A stretch of 64,000 nt of DNA. It comes from Bolinopsis microptera (Eukaryota > Ctenophora > Tentaculata > Lobata > Bolinopsidae). The number at the start of each line of letters is the position of its first letter. The first letter of the stretch is position 1. Both the position numbers and the translations under genes were made by a program. The notes under the pieces were generated by a model that was not told the origin of the DNA, did no database searches, and was given only the letters and a program-made list of their open reading frames with translations. Positions 12,301 through 22,576 of the stretch are shown here, one piece after another. The stretch is from assembly GCF_026151205.1 (NCBI RefSeq), contig NC_087080.1, positions 7,047,096 through 7,111,095 on the forward strand. Reading direction: 5' to 3'.

Positions 12301-15300
12301 TCCAGTACTAGTATAACTAATAAATTTTCTAATCGTGAAAAATCGTGTAATTTCTATATAATTTTTGGCCAGAATTTTAAAAAATTGCTAGGAAAATCGA
12401 CTATTAGCCACATTTGAAAGATCGGAAGATATTAAAATTCTTTGAAAAGCAAAAGATTTCACATTAGCCCGATGCGGGGCTCGAACCCGCGACCCCGAGA
12501 TTAAGAGTCTCGTGCTCTACCGACTGAGCTAACCGGGCACTGAACATTTAAATATCAGGTGGTTCAAATTTGCCTTTCAGTCGTGCATGGTTTGCCGCGC
12601 ATGCTTTTGTTGGGGATCGGTACCAGCCAATGTTTACTTATAAATACATATAATAAGTGTTATCAATTCAAAGTAAAAAACTCACACAAGATTAGATATT
12701 ATTGAAAAGATTAAAATGGAGCTTATCGAACAAAACATAGCTGAGCACAGATAAAGTTGCCTTAAGGATTGTAAAGTTGAAATTATCATATTAATGCACT
12801 TTTGGAGTGGAAAAAGGAGTGGAAACAGGCGCATAGCTATAAGCTACAGCTAGCTAGCTATTCCAAAATTTTGTTTTATGACTGTTATCAGTCGCATAAC
12901 ATCATGCCGTTGTTGCAGGTGAATTGTCGGTAGTCTAACTGAGATGATATGCAGTGAAATTGATTCTGTGATGCTTGAGGGCGTGCTTATGGTATTGAGA
13001 CAGAGTGCAGCATGGTTTGTTATCGTGATAAGAATATACACATATTAAGAGTCTGTAAGTAGCTTGGAATTTAACCAAAATAAAGATCGACTATTGCCCA
13101 CATTGATTAAATCGGGAAATAGGTGAATTTAGATGTTAATAGATAAACCCTTATAGGTACAAAAGAATGTGCGTATGCCATCAGCCCGATGCGGGGCTCG
13201 AACCCGCGACCCCGAGATTAAGAGTCTCGTGCTCTACCGACTGAGCTAACCGGGCACTGGCCGAAAACAAATCAAGTCCTTCAGAAATTCCTTTTAGTCA
13301 CGAATGGTTTGTAGAGCTGAACGGAAGACAATCTATCCAATTAAATGTTCAAAGTTTAATAATAAGCGACAACCCAAATATGTGACTGGTAGCATGCCCG
13401 CTATTGGAAATGGAGGTGTTATTGTGAAGTAATTTTTCTGATGTCATGTGGACAAAAAAGTGTGGTTCCATTTTTCAAGTTATCGAATCTGATCTACAAC
13501 TTCGTAGTTTGGAACGCTCGTGCAACAAATGCTCATTTAGTCTTTTCGCAGACCTGAACCATTCGACGTTCGCGCGCGCGGTTCACGCCTTCAACTGTGA
13601 TGCCTTGACACGTTGCACCATTGTTCGGTTTTGTTTACCGCTATTTATAGAGGCATTAAGGCATACTATGACAATCGGTAATTAAAATTTAGTAATTACT
13701 ACTACCCTTCTACAAAGGTCTTTGGAACAGCACAATCATTAAAATAACCCGGTTTTAAGTAATTAATTAATTAATTACCTTTTCATTAGAAAATAACTGA
13801 ATGTGTAGAGGAATTATATGGGCCTCTGTAGTCAATATGTAATCATCTATAGGTATCCCTATGTCTTCGTCGTCAGCGAAAAGTAGGTAGAAATATTTAA
13901 ATGTTTCCGCCAATACAAAAGAATCCAGTCTGAAAATATAAGTAGAATTCAGATAATGAAATAGAAAACTGAAAAGGTTTGCAATGTTTCTGGATATTAT
14001 CGAGATATTGTATGCCTTATATCTGAATTGATCACAGTAACACAGGGATTTAAATTATAGAGTACAGGTAGTAAGGTAGTAATATCGTAAATGTTTGCAC
14101 GCTATTACGCTATATATGCTAAATTCACCGAATCAAAATGTGTTTAAGAACAGCAGTAAAAAGTGCAATGGATAATGGATATGCAGATTGTGCTGCACTT
14201 TTACCTCAGTTAATCAACATTGTTTTCACTTACCTATCTTCAAGTTCACCGCTGGACACATGTTTTAAGGCAGCATAACCGCAAACAACTTTGCACCTGT
14301 TCTCGATAGCATTTAATATTGTAATAGCAATATCCACATATTTAGGGTCTCTAGTGGCCTGCAATTTTGAAAAAATTGTTAGAAAGATTGACAGAAAAAT
14401 TTGGATTGGAAAAATACGTATGAATGAAGAAATCCGCTGAAAAGGATGAAAACTCATGGAAAACAAAAGAATGTGCTTTCGCCATCAGCCCAATGCGGGG
14501 CTCGAACCCGCGACCCCGAGATTAAGAGTCTCGTGCTCTACCGACTGAGCTAACCGGGCGCTGAACACAATGCATTCCTTTAATACATAATACTCACTTT
14601 GTACAATATATAGTTGCTTTCGATGAGCTCCGGCCGCATATAATATTGCGGCCAATACACTTGCCCAGTCACGAGAAATGACTCCGGAAGCGTGTTCTGA
14701 TTTACAGAGCTAACTTTTATATAGTGAGCATGAACTTCTGCTGCCTCATCCACATCACCTAATGAACAAAACTATCATAGCATAGAGAGAAAATGTTTTT
14801 TTTGGATATTGGAACTGCAAGAAAATAATCTGTCGGAAAGTGAACTTAGTTTTAAATTGTTCGCCAATTAAATGATGTTTTACTTAAATTAACCCAAATT
14901 AAAGCTACATCACGGAGCGATAACTTACCAGCAAGTACCTGCAACCCAGGCCAAAACGACTGCAAGGCATCTTGGTGTTCTTTAACCCTGTTCTGAGGGG
15001 CTCCAGAGTGAACGGACGTCATGTACTTCCCTTTCTTCAAGTGCTTCTTAGTCGCTTCATATTGGGTAGAGAACATATCCCACAACTTACTGTCTCCTGA
15101 TATGATGTAACCTAGAGGGAGAAACGGGTACTCTAGACATTAGCGTTTGAAGTGTTCATGAAATAAAGAAATAATTGAATAAAGTATGGTTATTTCTTCT
15201 GAGCTGTGTTATTTTGCGGGGTCAATCAACAGACTATTATTCGGAAATGAATATAATGCAATTGACAGACTGTAAAGAACACGACCAACAACCGAGAGTG

Positions 15301-18300
15301 TCCCAAAAAGTTACCTTTCAATATGTACTCGTAGTAGCTGTCTATCCCAGCCCCAACTCCTGTATCTTTTCTAATCCAGTTACCACTGTTGATACTTATA
15401 GTGGAGCCCGGCAGATCACTAGCTGAAAAGAAGACATGGTTAACTATAATAATAATCCTATAAAGGGTATCTCATATTTTTCGTTCATATTTTTCCAATC
15501 TTCATCTGCTCATTCTCTGAATTATCGGTAACGTTTGGATTAAGTTGGACAAATTGGACACAGTATACAGATTAGATGAGATGTAAAGATTTAGAATTTG
15601 TCAAAGATCAAAAATTATTTCCAATCGAGAGCCTACAAATTTAGTTATACCACAGTCTTTTAAAGCACTCATAACGATCCAGAGAGCACATTTTAGGAAA
15701 ATTACCACCTCAAAACGAGTTACTGAGTACAGTAGATAAACAGAAGTAGTTGTGGATAAATAAACTGAATTATTGACAGCCACTCACTGTGTTGTTACAC
15801 TATGATGTCACAGAACAATACATCACATCGTAACCTCATCACTTCAGCTCTAAGTTCACACCCTACACCTTCTCTTCAGATGTTAGCTTCTTAAACAGCC
15901 TAAGTTAATTCTAGTAATAAATCACCCACACTTTACATGTACCTTTAAATTTCTTCTGATAGAGGTAATCAAGAGCTGCCCGTGCGTACCCCTCGTAAGA
16001 GCTGTTACCTGTGTACCTACTGAGTGCAGCTAACTCAAGATACAAGGTACCAGCACAGGCTGTGCACGTTTCGTTATCCTTCACACCGTGCGTGCCGTGT
16101 CTTAGGTTTATCTTGGGGATTGGCAGTCCTGAGATTTGATGGTTATAGTGGTGAAGTTTGGGAAACTTTCTTTTATTTATGAGAGATTTACATGGTAGGA
16201 TAAACCAAGGTAGGATAAACTAAGGTATAATAATTTGTTTAAATTATGAACGTGATAAATTACACCGACCAAATTTATAACTATGAGAATGTGACTTGAA
16301 ACTCACTAATATGAACATTTACACTAAAATAACTACTACAAAGTCAAAACGACAGTGCAAAAATTATTATTAAAATAACCTGTAGGAGTATCAAAAGCCG
16401 GTATGAACCTGTCAGCTAGGTCAACAGCTAGCAAGAGCAACTCGTTTGAATACCAAGTGAATTTACCAATATTTTGCAGGTATAGACATCCTGCATGACC
16501 TCCTAACAAGCCCCTGAAGATAAATATTAAAACTGTGATATTTGCTTGTTGTTAACCCTTGTTGTTTTTAGATACAGATGTTTTGGAAGAGCACTCAAGT
16601 ATATTATTTAAAAGTCAGAATTACAACAAATTAACTGATTACTAATTACTAATTACTAATTACTAATTACTAATTAACTATTATAACAGATTGACTAAAA
16701 CTCACCCTAATATTCGGATATTTGCTTCAAATAAGTTAACGGTTATATCTGTATCAAAAGACAGGCCTCGGATCACAAGCTTCACTGCATCTTCAAACTT
16801 TTCATACTCCTTCATCACAATCAGGGTGTCCAGTGTGTCAACGAGTGTCAACATGTACCTGCACAGGTATATGTCAAGATACCAGCTATAAGTAAAGTGT
16901 TGTGATCGTATCATTTCATATTTTTGGAAGCTATCTGTGAACTTCAGTATCTAATCCTGCTGGCTGCTTAGGCAGCTGTTCTCCAGTTCTCTTTTTGCAT
17001 GTAATAATCCAAAATTGATTTTCAAATATTCCATTATTGTCTGACACAGTTGAGCAAAAAACCCTAAAATTTATGGGCAGTTGCAGATTTTAGATAAAGA
17101 AAACTCTGCATTATAATAGAGATCAGACGGAAATATTGTTTGAAGAATGTTGTACAATTAAATGGAATGTTGTACAATGGAAAGTCATGTTCAAATCGGA
17201 TAAGTTCACTTTTAAGGCAAAACTTTTTTACGAGACCAGTCCATGAAATCGAGTGAGTTAGTAAATCTGTGTGGAAATGTTCTTGACCACCGTCATCAAA
17301 GGCTCATCAGAAAGTTGGATACACATTTTAGGATCACCAAAAAATTCACTGTCATAGCACCTTCAGAGCTCTTTGAGGCAATCTGAATTGGATTGGGAAC
17401 ATCCAGTGGCACATCTATATCTTCTCCTTCTCGCATTTGAGAACAAATTGATTGTAAGCAGGTTGTGGTGAATTCCTGTTTGGATATACCTTTGGCAACA
17501 TCTGTTCCAAACCATTTGTTGCAAGAAACTGTGACTGTCCCTCCTGGTACGAAAAATGGAGCCTTCTCCTCAGGCAAAATCCTCCCATCTGTTATGCTGA
17601 TCTCCTTGCATGGGATATTTTGAAGCATTTTGATCCCAGTTACAATATTAGCGGTGGACGGTGATATTCTGCGCTGCCAGTTGAAAGAAGAATTGATGGG
17701 CAGAATGATGGAACGGAGGACAGGAAGATGCTGCCTCAGTGACCAGACACTCTCAGTTCTGGACACAGCAACTTCTGGACACAGCAGAATCTTCTGACTC
17801 ATGTCATTTCCCTCACTCTCATTAATACAAGCCTGTAAGACGGCAGTAGGAGAGATTCCTTCGGCTGTCTTCACAGCCGAAAGACACATGTTCCCTCCGT
17901 CCACCCTTAACTTTACCACGTCACACCCTGAAACCTTTTCCTGATCAAGAGGTATAATTTCCCAATGCTGGCCTGTCTCGCAGTTTGAACTCCAGAACAA
18001 CTGATATCCCATTCTCGTGGAATGGTCGGTTTCTGTGAAGTTCACCTCAACACACATCTTTGAATCGCTGCTCTGGAAAACTCCCAAAGACTTTGGTGAG
18101 TTAAACCGGTCCTGATCGATCACGTTTATATCGGACCACTTTGAAACATCACAGTCCTTCATCCACAATGTAAAATGGGATGCATTGTTGGTCTCGTAGA
18201 TCAGGCGGCTCCTCTCACCCTGATACAAAGAACACTCAGATAGACCATCTAGGTTGAACGAAAACGTGTTACAGTCGTTTTCATACTTGCAGTAATCCTG

Positions 18301-20317
18301 ACATTCGTTTTCGGGGGTCACATCAAGCTGCAGGATCGGGTTCGACTTTACAGCAAGACCCTGTGTAGAAAAGTTGTGGTTTCTCTTCTCAGCAATGCTG
18401 GCTGAGGCGAAGATAATTGCTGTTGCAATGACTGCTAGTTTCTTGTGTGACATGCCGCAAAAATAAAGTTGTAAATGCAGAATTTTTGGCCCTTAAAAAG
18501 GTTGGTCACGTGTGTTTGAGGTCTTTCAATGTGACAAGGGCGCTCCATGTGTCCACAATCTAACAATGTGCTACAAAGTTGGATAAAAAGATTTCAACAC
18601 GGGTATTGTTCAAAAAAAATATATTATTCAAAATGACATACTATTCAAAATAACGGGTAGTATTCAAAGTATTATGGTATTCTTTGATATTCAGTTTTTA
18701 TTGCACCACAAAATATCTATTATAACCTAAGATCATAATGCTGCTTTGCAAGTGCGTGAGTGTGCTACCAATCTACCACAGTACAGTGCTACCAATCTAC
18801 CACAGTACCCCTTTCGGAGTTGGAGCACGTCGGAGTTAGCGAGGACCTGTTCTCGGTGGTTAAATTCTTTTAGGGAGTTATTCCCGTATGGTACCTTAGC
18901 CCCTCACTATTAGTCGCTTGGCTGTGGTGGAGTCTAACAAGTGACTAGGTGAGCAGGCGGGCCGCAGCACTCTTGTTGTCGGGACCTATCTACAGTAAAA
19001 CTATCTATTTGGTCTACTGAGAAACCTATTTTGATAGATCCATTGGCACTCAACAACTATGATGACATAGTATCTGCTGTCCTGCATTGTCAAAGTTTTT
19101 TATAGTACACTGTTACTATGCAACCTTCTAATTTTCACCCAATTTGTATGAAGGCGGTCAGGTGAACACAAAGACATTTCAGAATTACGATAAAGATATG
19201 ATATTATGATTTATATGCAATTTCTTGCTTCGATGGCTTAAATATATCGAGGCACTGGAAGCTGAATTTCCGGAAAAATCTTTGATGAAAATTATGAAAA
19301 TAACTACCAACATTTTCAGTTATCAGCTTTCCTCGACCAAAACCCCCCCTGTTTTGACTGGTTTCAATAACCAATAACTTAAATAAATAACAAAAGGTAA
19401 AAGCTGATCATGTTTCGATATAGAACTACTATTCTAACTTCCATATTTTAAAATAAAGTTACATCTACCTTCCAAGTGCATCGTCTACTTCACCTCTGCT
19501 TTGTGATAGTCCCCTAACTCTTCCTTTACATGACAATGGCATAAGTTCATCAGCAGGAAATGCATGCATCTGAGGAAGTTTTTTAAAACTTTATTAATGT
19601 TTTTCATTTATAAAAAGTCACAGTTCCATCAACAACCCGGTTCATGACTAAATGAGAATTAACAATGTGAGATAAATGTTCCAAGAAATGAGGATAATTT
19701 ATACTCACAACACTTAACATGTCTAGTACTAGTGTTGTAAATCTTAACTTTAATTAATGTTTTTGTTTCTTTTAAATAAAGGTTGCATCTATTGGGAAAA
19801 TTCGAATCGAGGTGAAAGTTATGCAAATGAAATTTAAATTCAATATTTAATGTTACCATGTAACTGTCGTAAGCATGAAAGAACATCTTTTTGGTTTGTT
19901 CGGCATACTTTGCTTTCTTCAGGTCATATTCATTATCCTTACTCTTTTTCTTTTTTGCTTCAGCCTGATGAAACAGAATGTTGCTAAACTAAAAAATTCT
20001 ACTTTATACAATTGTTTCAGATCAATTAGACTGAAAGTTGTCACCAATGTAAGTATACAGGTAAACAATTTACTGCAGAGTTTTGAGGAAAGCAAATGGC
20101 TCAGTAAATTGGGGGGTGGAATTACCTTTAAGTAGAAATCAACCATTTGTTCACTGGGCCCTGTCTTAAGCATTGGTCCAAGGATGTGCATATTCTTTGC
20201 AACGACCTCTTTGATCTTTTCAAATCTACTCTTCTGTTGTTCATCATGACAATCGACGGAGAAGAAGCTGAGTATTATCAGAAGTACAAGTATTGAAGAG
20301 CTGAATCCATGTTTCAT
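6399..20317 (-). CDS. EDEM3: EDEM3-like ER mannosidase (GH47 + PA domain), ~19 exons
   Basis: EDEM proteins trim mannose from misfolded glycoproteins in the ER so they can be sent for degradation. The start at 20317 begins a 64-codon exon with a signal peptide ([10 protein letters not shown] core); an upstream in-frame ATG gives no better leader. Main exons: 19857-19964, 19469-19569 ([15 protein letters not shown]), 16706-16858 ([10 protein letters not shown]), 16380-16513, 15943-16128 (NETCTACAG), about 15316-15421, 14931-15113 (FWPGLQVL), 14597-14758 (RPELIES), 14231-14358, 13778-13931 (TTEAHIIPL), 10855-10984 and 10655-10711. The family motifs, including RPE and the TTEAH motif, are intact. 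Exons at about 9605-9829, 9399-9480, 8904-9064 and 8550-8681 and about 7341-7425 give the PA domain ([20 protein letters not shown]). A last exon near 6399-6555 would add a transmembrane tail. The reading phase does not match at the 10655/9829 junction or into the last exon, so a small exon is missing at each. Confidence 0.9.
9841..9996. repeat. 80-bp tandem duplication in an EDEM3-like intron
   Basis: Two adjacent imperfect copies beginning GTATTGATTATCCTATC (9841 and 9921). Each ends in a TTCTATTTCTGTAATATT stretch. They lie in the intron just 5' of the PA-domain exons and were probably formed by slippage or unequal exchange. Confidence 0.85.
12467..12538 (-). tRNA. tRNA-Lys (CTT), copy 1
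   Basis: A 72-nt cloverleaf on the minus strand with acceptor GCCCGGT/ATCGGGC, D arm GCTC/GAGC and TΨC loop TTCGAGC. The anticodon loop is CTCTTAA, giving anticodon CUU for AAG lysine codons. There is no intron and CCA is not encoded. A TTTT run about 15-20 nt downstream on the minus strand can end Pol III transcription. It lies in an intron of the EDEM3-like gene, on the same strand. Confidence 0.96.
13184..13255 (-). tRNA. tRNA-Lys (CTT), copy 2
   Basis: Identical in sequence to copy 1 over the 72 nt. Both flanks are recognisably related to copy 1: the downstream side shares an ATCGACTATT...CCACATT motif and the upstream side shares an ATGGTTTG motif. So a unit larger than the tRNA was duplicated. 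A TTTT terminator lies downstream. It is in the same intron of the EDEM3-like gene as copy 1. Confidence 0.96.
14488..14559 (-). tRNA. tRNA-Lys (CTT), copy 3
   Basis: One base differs from copies 1 and 2: in the 3' acceptor strand C becomes T, turning a G-C pair into a G-U pair, so folding is kept. The immediate 3' flank (GATGG...GCACATTCTTTTGT) matches copy 2 closely and gives the Pol III terminator. It lies in the short intron between the RPELIES exon and the next exon (14231-14358) of the EDEM3-like gene, on the same strand. Confidence 0.95.
16633..16682. repeat. 7-bp microsatellite (ACTAATT)n
   Basis: About six units of ACTAATT in the intron next to the [10 protein letters not shown] exon of the EDEM3-like gene. 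Confidence 0.9.
17296..18453 (-). CDS. secreted PAN/lectin-like/sushi-like protein, nested intronless gene
   Basis: A 385-codon uninterrupted frame lies wholly inside the 2.6-kb third intron of the EDEM3-like gene, on the same strand. Residues 1-21 are a signal peptide ([13 protein letters not shown]). Residues about 45-95 look like a PAN/apple module ([17 protein letters not shown]). About 105-235 look like a ricin-B or similar beta-trefoil lectin region ([22 protein letters not shown]). About 280-340 resemble a sushi/CCP domain (GGTVTVSC ... TTTCL). The last ~20 residues are hydrophobic after a small-residue stretch, so a GPI anchor or membrane tail is possible. Family matches are by eye only; the function is probably extracellular binding. 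Lack of introns beside an intron-rich host suggests retroposition or a compact single-exon gene. Confidence 0.8.
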   Translation of the reverse strand: MSHKKLAVIATAIIFASASIAEKRNHNFSTQGLAVKSNPILQLDVTPENECQDYCKYENDCNTFSFNLDGLSECSLYQGERSRLIYETNNASHFTLWMKDCDVSKWSDINVIDQDRFNSPKSLGVFQSSDSKMCVEVNFTETDHSTRMGYQLFWSSNCETGQHWEIIPLDQEKVSGCDVVKLRVDGGNMCLSAVKTAEGISPTAVLQACINESEGNDMSQKILLCPEVAVSRTESVWSLRQHLPVLRSIILPINSSFNWQRRISPSTANIVTGIKMLQNIPCKEISITDGRILPEEKAPFFVPGGTVTVSCNKWFGTDVAKGISKQEFTTTCLQSICSQMREGEDIDVPLDVPNPIQIASKSSEGAMTVNFLVILKCVSNFLMSL

Positions 20318-20589
20318 AACAGAAGGATTTACCCCACACCTTTTTCGCTCATCCGACCCCACTAATATAGAATAAAACCTTGTGAAATATTGAAAAAGTT
20401 TTATCAATGTATTGAAGAGAGTTACCATGAGTTAATGTGTCCTTCGCATCAACTCATCTTTCTCAAAATCAAAGCTCTCAAATCACTTACAATATGAAGT
20501 ACAAATTCGTGGATACCTGAGAAACTGCCAAAGGATCCCCACCAAAACTAGAATCTAATTGAGCACGATTTTGAACCAGAAGCATATTA

Positions 20590-21000
20590 TCTAATTCATT
20601 ATTTGTTATCAGGTGATTGGCTTACCAGATCACGTGATTAGGTGACCTGTTAAATTGTGAAGGCAGCCCAATTAAAGTGTCGTGTCAGATAAACCCAATC
20701 AATTTTGTTAACAAAATACACAAAATGCTTGATAACTTCGTCAATTCATATCCATTTTGCCTCATTTTTTCAAATCAGATGCAGCAATTAATTATCTACA
20801 GTAATCTGAGAAAATTTGGCATCTAGCATGTTCAAAAAGAACAATATAGGTAATTTAATAATATATGGGCGTGATCTGAAATATTTGAATTTTCGAATTT
20901 TGGCGACAGAGTCCTCAAATGAGTATTTACAGCATGCCATCGACAAAATTACAGGTCTCAAATATGAAACACGGCAGTGGTATAATCTAGGTAAACTATA
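20590..21000. mobile_element. diverged, end-less copy of the 59995-60760 mariner-type MITE
   Basis: The internal sequence parallels 60310-60715 in order: a CAGGTGATTGG block, GGTGTCGTGTCA-like and CACAAAATGCTTG blocks, TTTTGCCTCATTTTTTCA, AACAATATAGGT, and a GGGCGTGRTCTRAAATATT block. The flanking terminal repeats seen at the other copy are missing here, so this is an old truncated relic. It lies just upstream of the EDEM3-like start. Confidence 0.8.
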
Positions 21001-21099
21001 GGTAAAAATATAATATTAATCATAAGCTAAAATGTACTAATCTTTGTATTCTAAATGGGGAAAGATATATGTCAGGGTCCAGGGATGGTTTGAGTTTTG

Positions 21100-21545
21100 A
21101 CAATTACAGCTGAGCATATCCATTTCATGATCTTCAGAGTGAAGTGTGAACCCCATAATGATCCAGTAGCTCTCCTGCATAGCTCTCTGTTCCGTTCATT
21201 GTTAGAGGGCCTCAGAATTCCCATTTCCTCCTTCAAGTGAACATTACAGCATGTGTTTTGAGTGTACTTAGCTTCAGCATGTTATTGGTGCACCAGTCCA
21301 TGATAGCTCCAAGACTTTTTTGGGTCATCTTTCTGAGATGATCAGCATCAAAGCCCTTGTTGCCACATGTTCCCTCTAATCAGGCTAATAAAGCAAGATC
21401 TTCCGAAAACCCTTGCAGGTCACATGGGATCTTGTCTATCATGCACAACAGGACACTGTCAACCTCCAGGTTCCATAAAAATCGAGACAAGATGCCACCT
21501 TGCGGACATCCTTTTCTTATGACAATGGATTTCATTTGTTTAGTT
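21100..21545 (-). pseudogene. decayed non-LTR reverse transcriptase fragment
   Basis: The minus strand encodes IRKGCPQGGILSRFLWNLEV, the classic QG-containing RT motif of LINE-type elements. A weakened catalytic block (FSEDLALLA in place of an ADD motif) follows, then DWCTNNMLKLS and a KTHAVMF block. Stop codons and a frameshift interrupt it and the catalytic acidic pair is broken, so it is a dead relic. Subfamily (Jockey/CR1-like) is a guess. Confidence 0.8.
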
Positions 21546-21692
21546 CCTCATTAGTGGTGCTATTAGAGTCCTACCAGAACTTTTTGGTTTAGCTCTGAGT
21601 ATATCTATGATGGAGTAGATGTGTATATATTTGGTTGTTAATATTTCATACAATGTTGGTAGCAGTTTCCGTTACATATGTATTGTGCTCAG

Positions 21693-21829
21693 CACAGGAG
21701 GGCCAAAGTGCAAAGAAACAGCTGCTAACTGCTGCTCACTGCTGCTGTCGCAGTTAGCAGCAGTGAGCAGCAGTTAGCAGCAGTGAGCAGCAGTTAGCAT
21801 CAGTTTCTTTGCACTTTGGCCCTCCTGTG
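21693..21829. repeat. 137-bp palindrome with AGC-rich core
   Basis: The outer arms CACAGGAGGGCCAAAGTGC and its complement are perfect and continue through CAAAGAAAC. The inner part is a run of TAACTGCTGCTCACTGCTGC facing several AGCAGTGAGCAGCAGTTAGC units. The whole can fold into one long hairpin. It may be a foldback or MITE element; no clear target duplication was identified. Confidence 0.85.
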
Positions 21830-22004
21830 TCTGCCAATCGCATCACTTGATTTAATTGAATGTATATAGTTGGGAATGTATATATAATAGTTGGGAATGA
21901 GGTAGTTGTCTGTTCACAGATCGCCCTCTAAACTTACAAGGAAATATTTCCTGTAGATCCTTGGTGTATAAGCAACATTTGACAGAGCATAGTGTAGAGT
22001 GAGC

Positions 22005-22266
22005 CAGTGACGTAACAAAGGGCCCCGCTGACCTGCTGTGCGGGGGGGGGGGGGCGCTGTTTTAGGGGGGCGCCAAATCGTCGTTTGAATGTGGGACAAT
22101 TTCGAAAACTTAACTAAAGTACTAGCAAAACTGCGCGTTTTGCTCTAGATACACACTTTTTTTAGAGATTTTACCGGCATATCCTCTAAAATTACCTAAT
22201 TTGTTCGATTTTAGGGAGGGGCACCAAAAGGGCAAGGGGGCGCCAACAGGCAACATTACGCCACTG
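22005..22266. mobile_element. hAT-type MITE with 8-bp target duplication
   Basis: The element starts CAGTGACGTAAC and ends with the inverted ATTACGCCACTG. It is flanked on both sides by the identical 8-mer GAGTGAGC (21997-22004 and 22267-22274). Eight-base duplications and CAGTG-type ends are typical of hAT transposons. The 262-bp body is noncoding and holds G runs, including 13 or so in a row near 22045. Confidence 0.88.
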
Positions 22267-22576
22267 GAGTGAGCTATGTGCCCATCCTTGGAGAACCCGG
22301 TGGATGTCCTTGCTGTACAGCAGTGTTAAACAAGGAACTGAAACCAAGGGGTTCCGTTCAGGCCCTTCACACTTTGTTTCTGTCTAGTTTTAATGTACCG
22401 TCACAATAGTGACTTTAATATATGTATTGTTTGAATGACATTTCTATACTTGTACATCTTAAGCTCTTCCTCCATATGCCATAACTTTATCCTCCCCATC
22501 CACTTGAGTGGTTATGGTTCTGTAGGATTTAGAGCTATAAGATATTCAGATGCTGTGGGATATATAATAATAATAA

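Noticed and set aside
13446-13685. A 79-codon plus-strand frame in an EDEM3-like intron near the tRNA genes
   Set aside because: No recognisable domain; composition fits random sequence.
18760-18980. GC-richer stretch with GGAGTTGGAGCACGTCGGAG that might be a SINE
   Set aside because: I could not find A/B boxes in the right spacing, a tail or a second copy in the window.
20318-20428. Upstream in-frame ATG that would extend the EDEM3-like N-terminus by 37 residues
   Set aside because: The extension contains basic and polar sequence and would bury the good signal peptide that starts at 20317.
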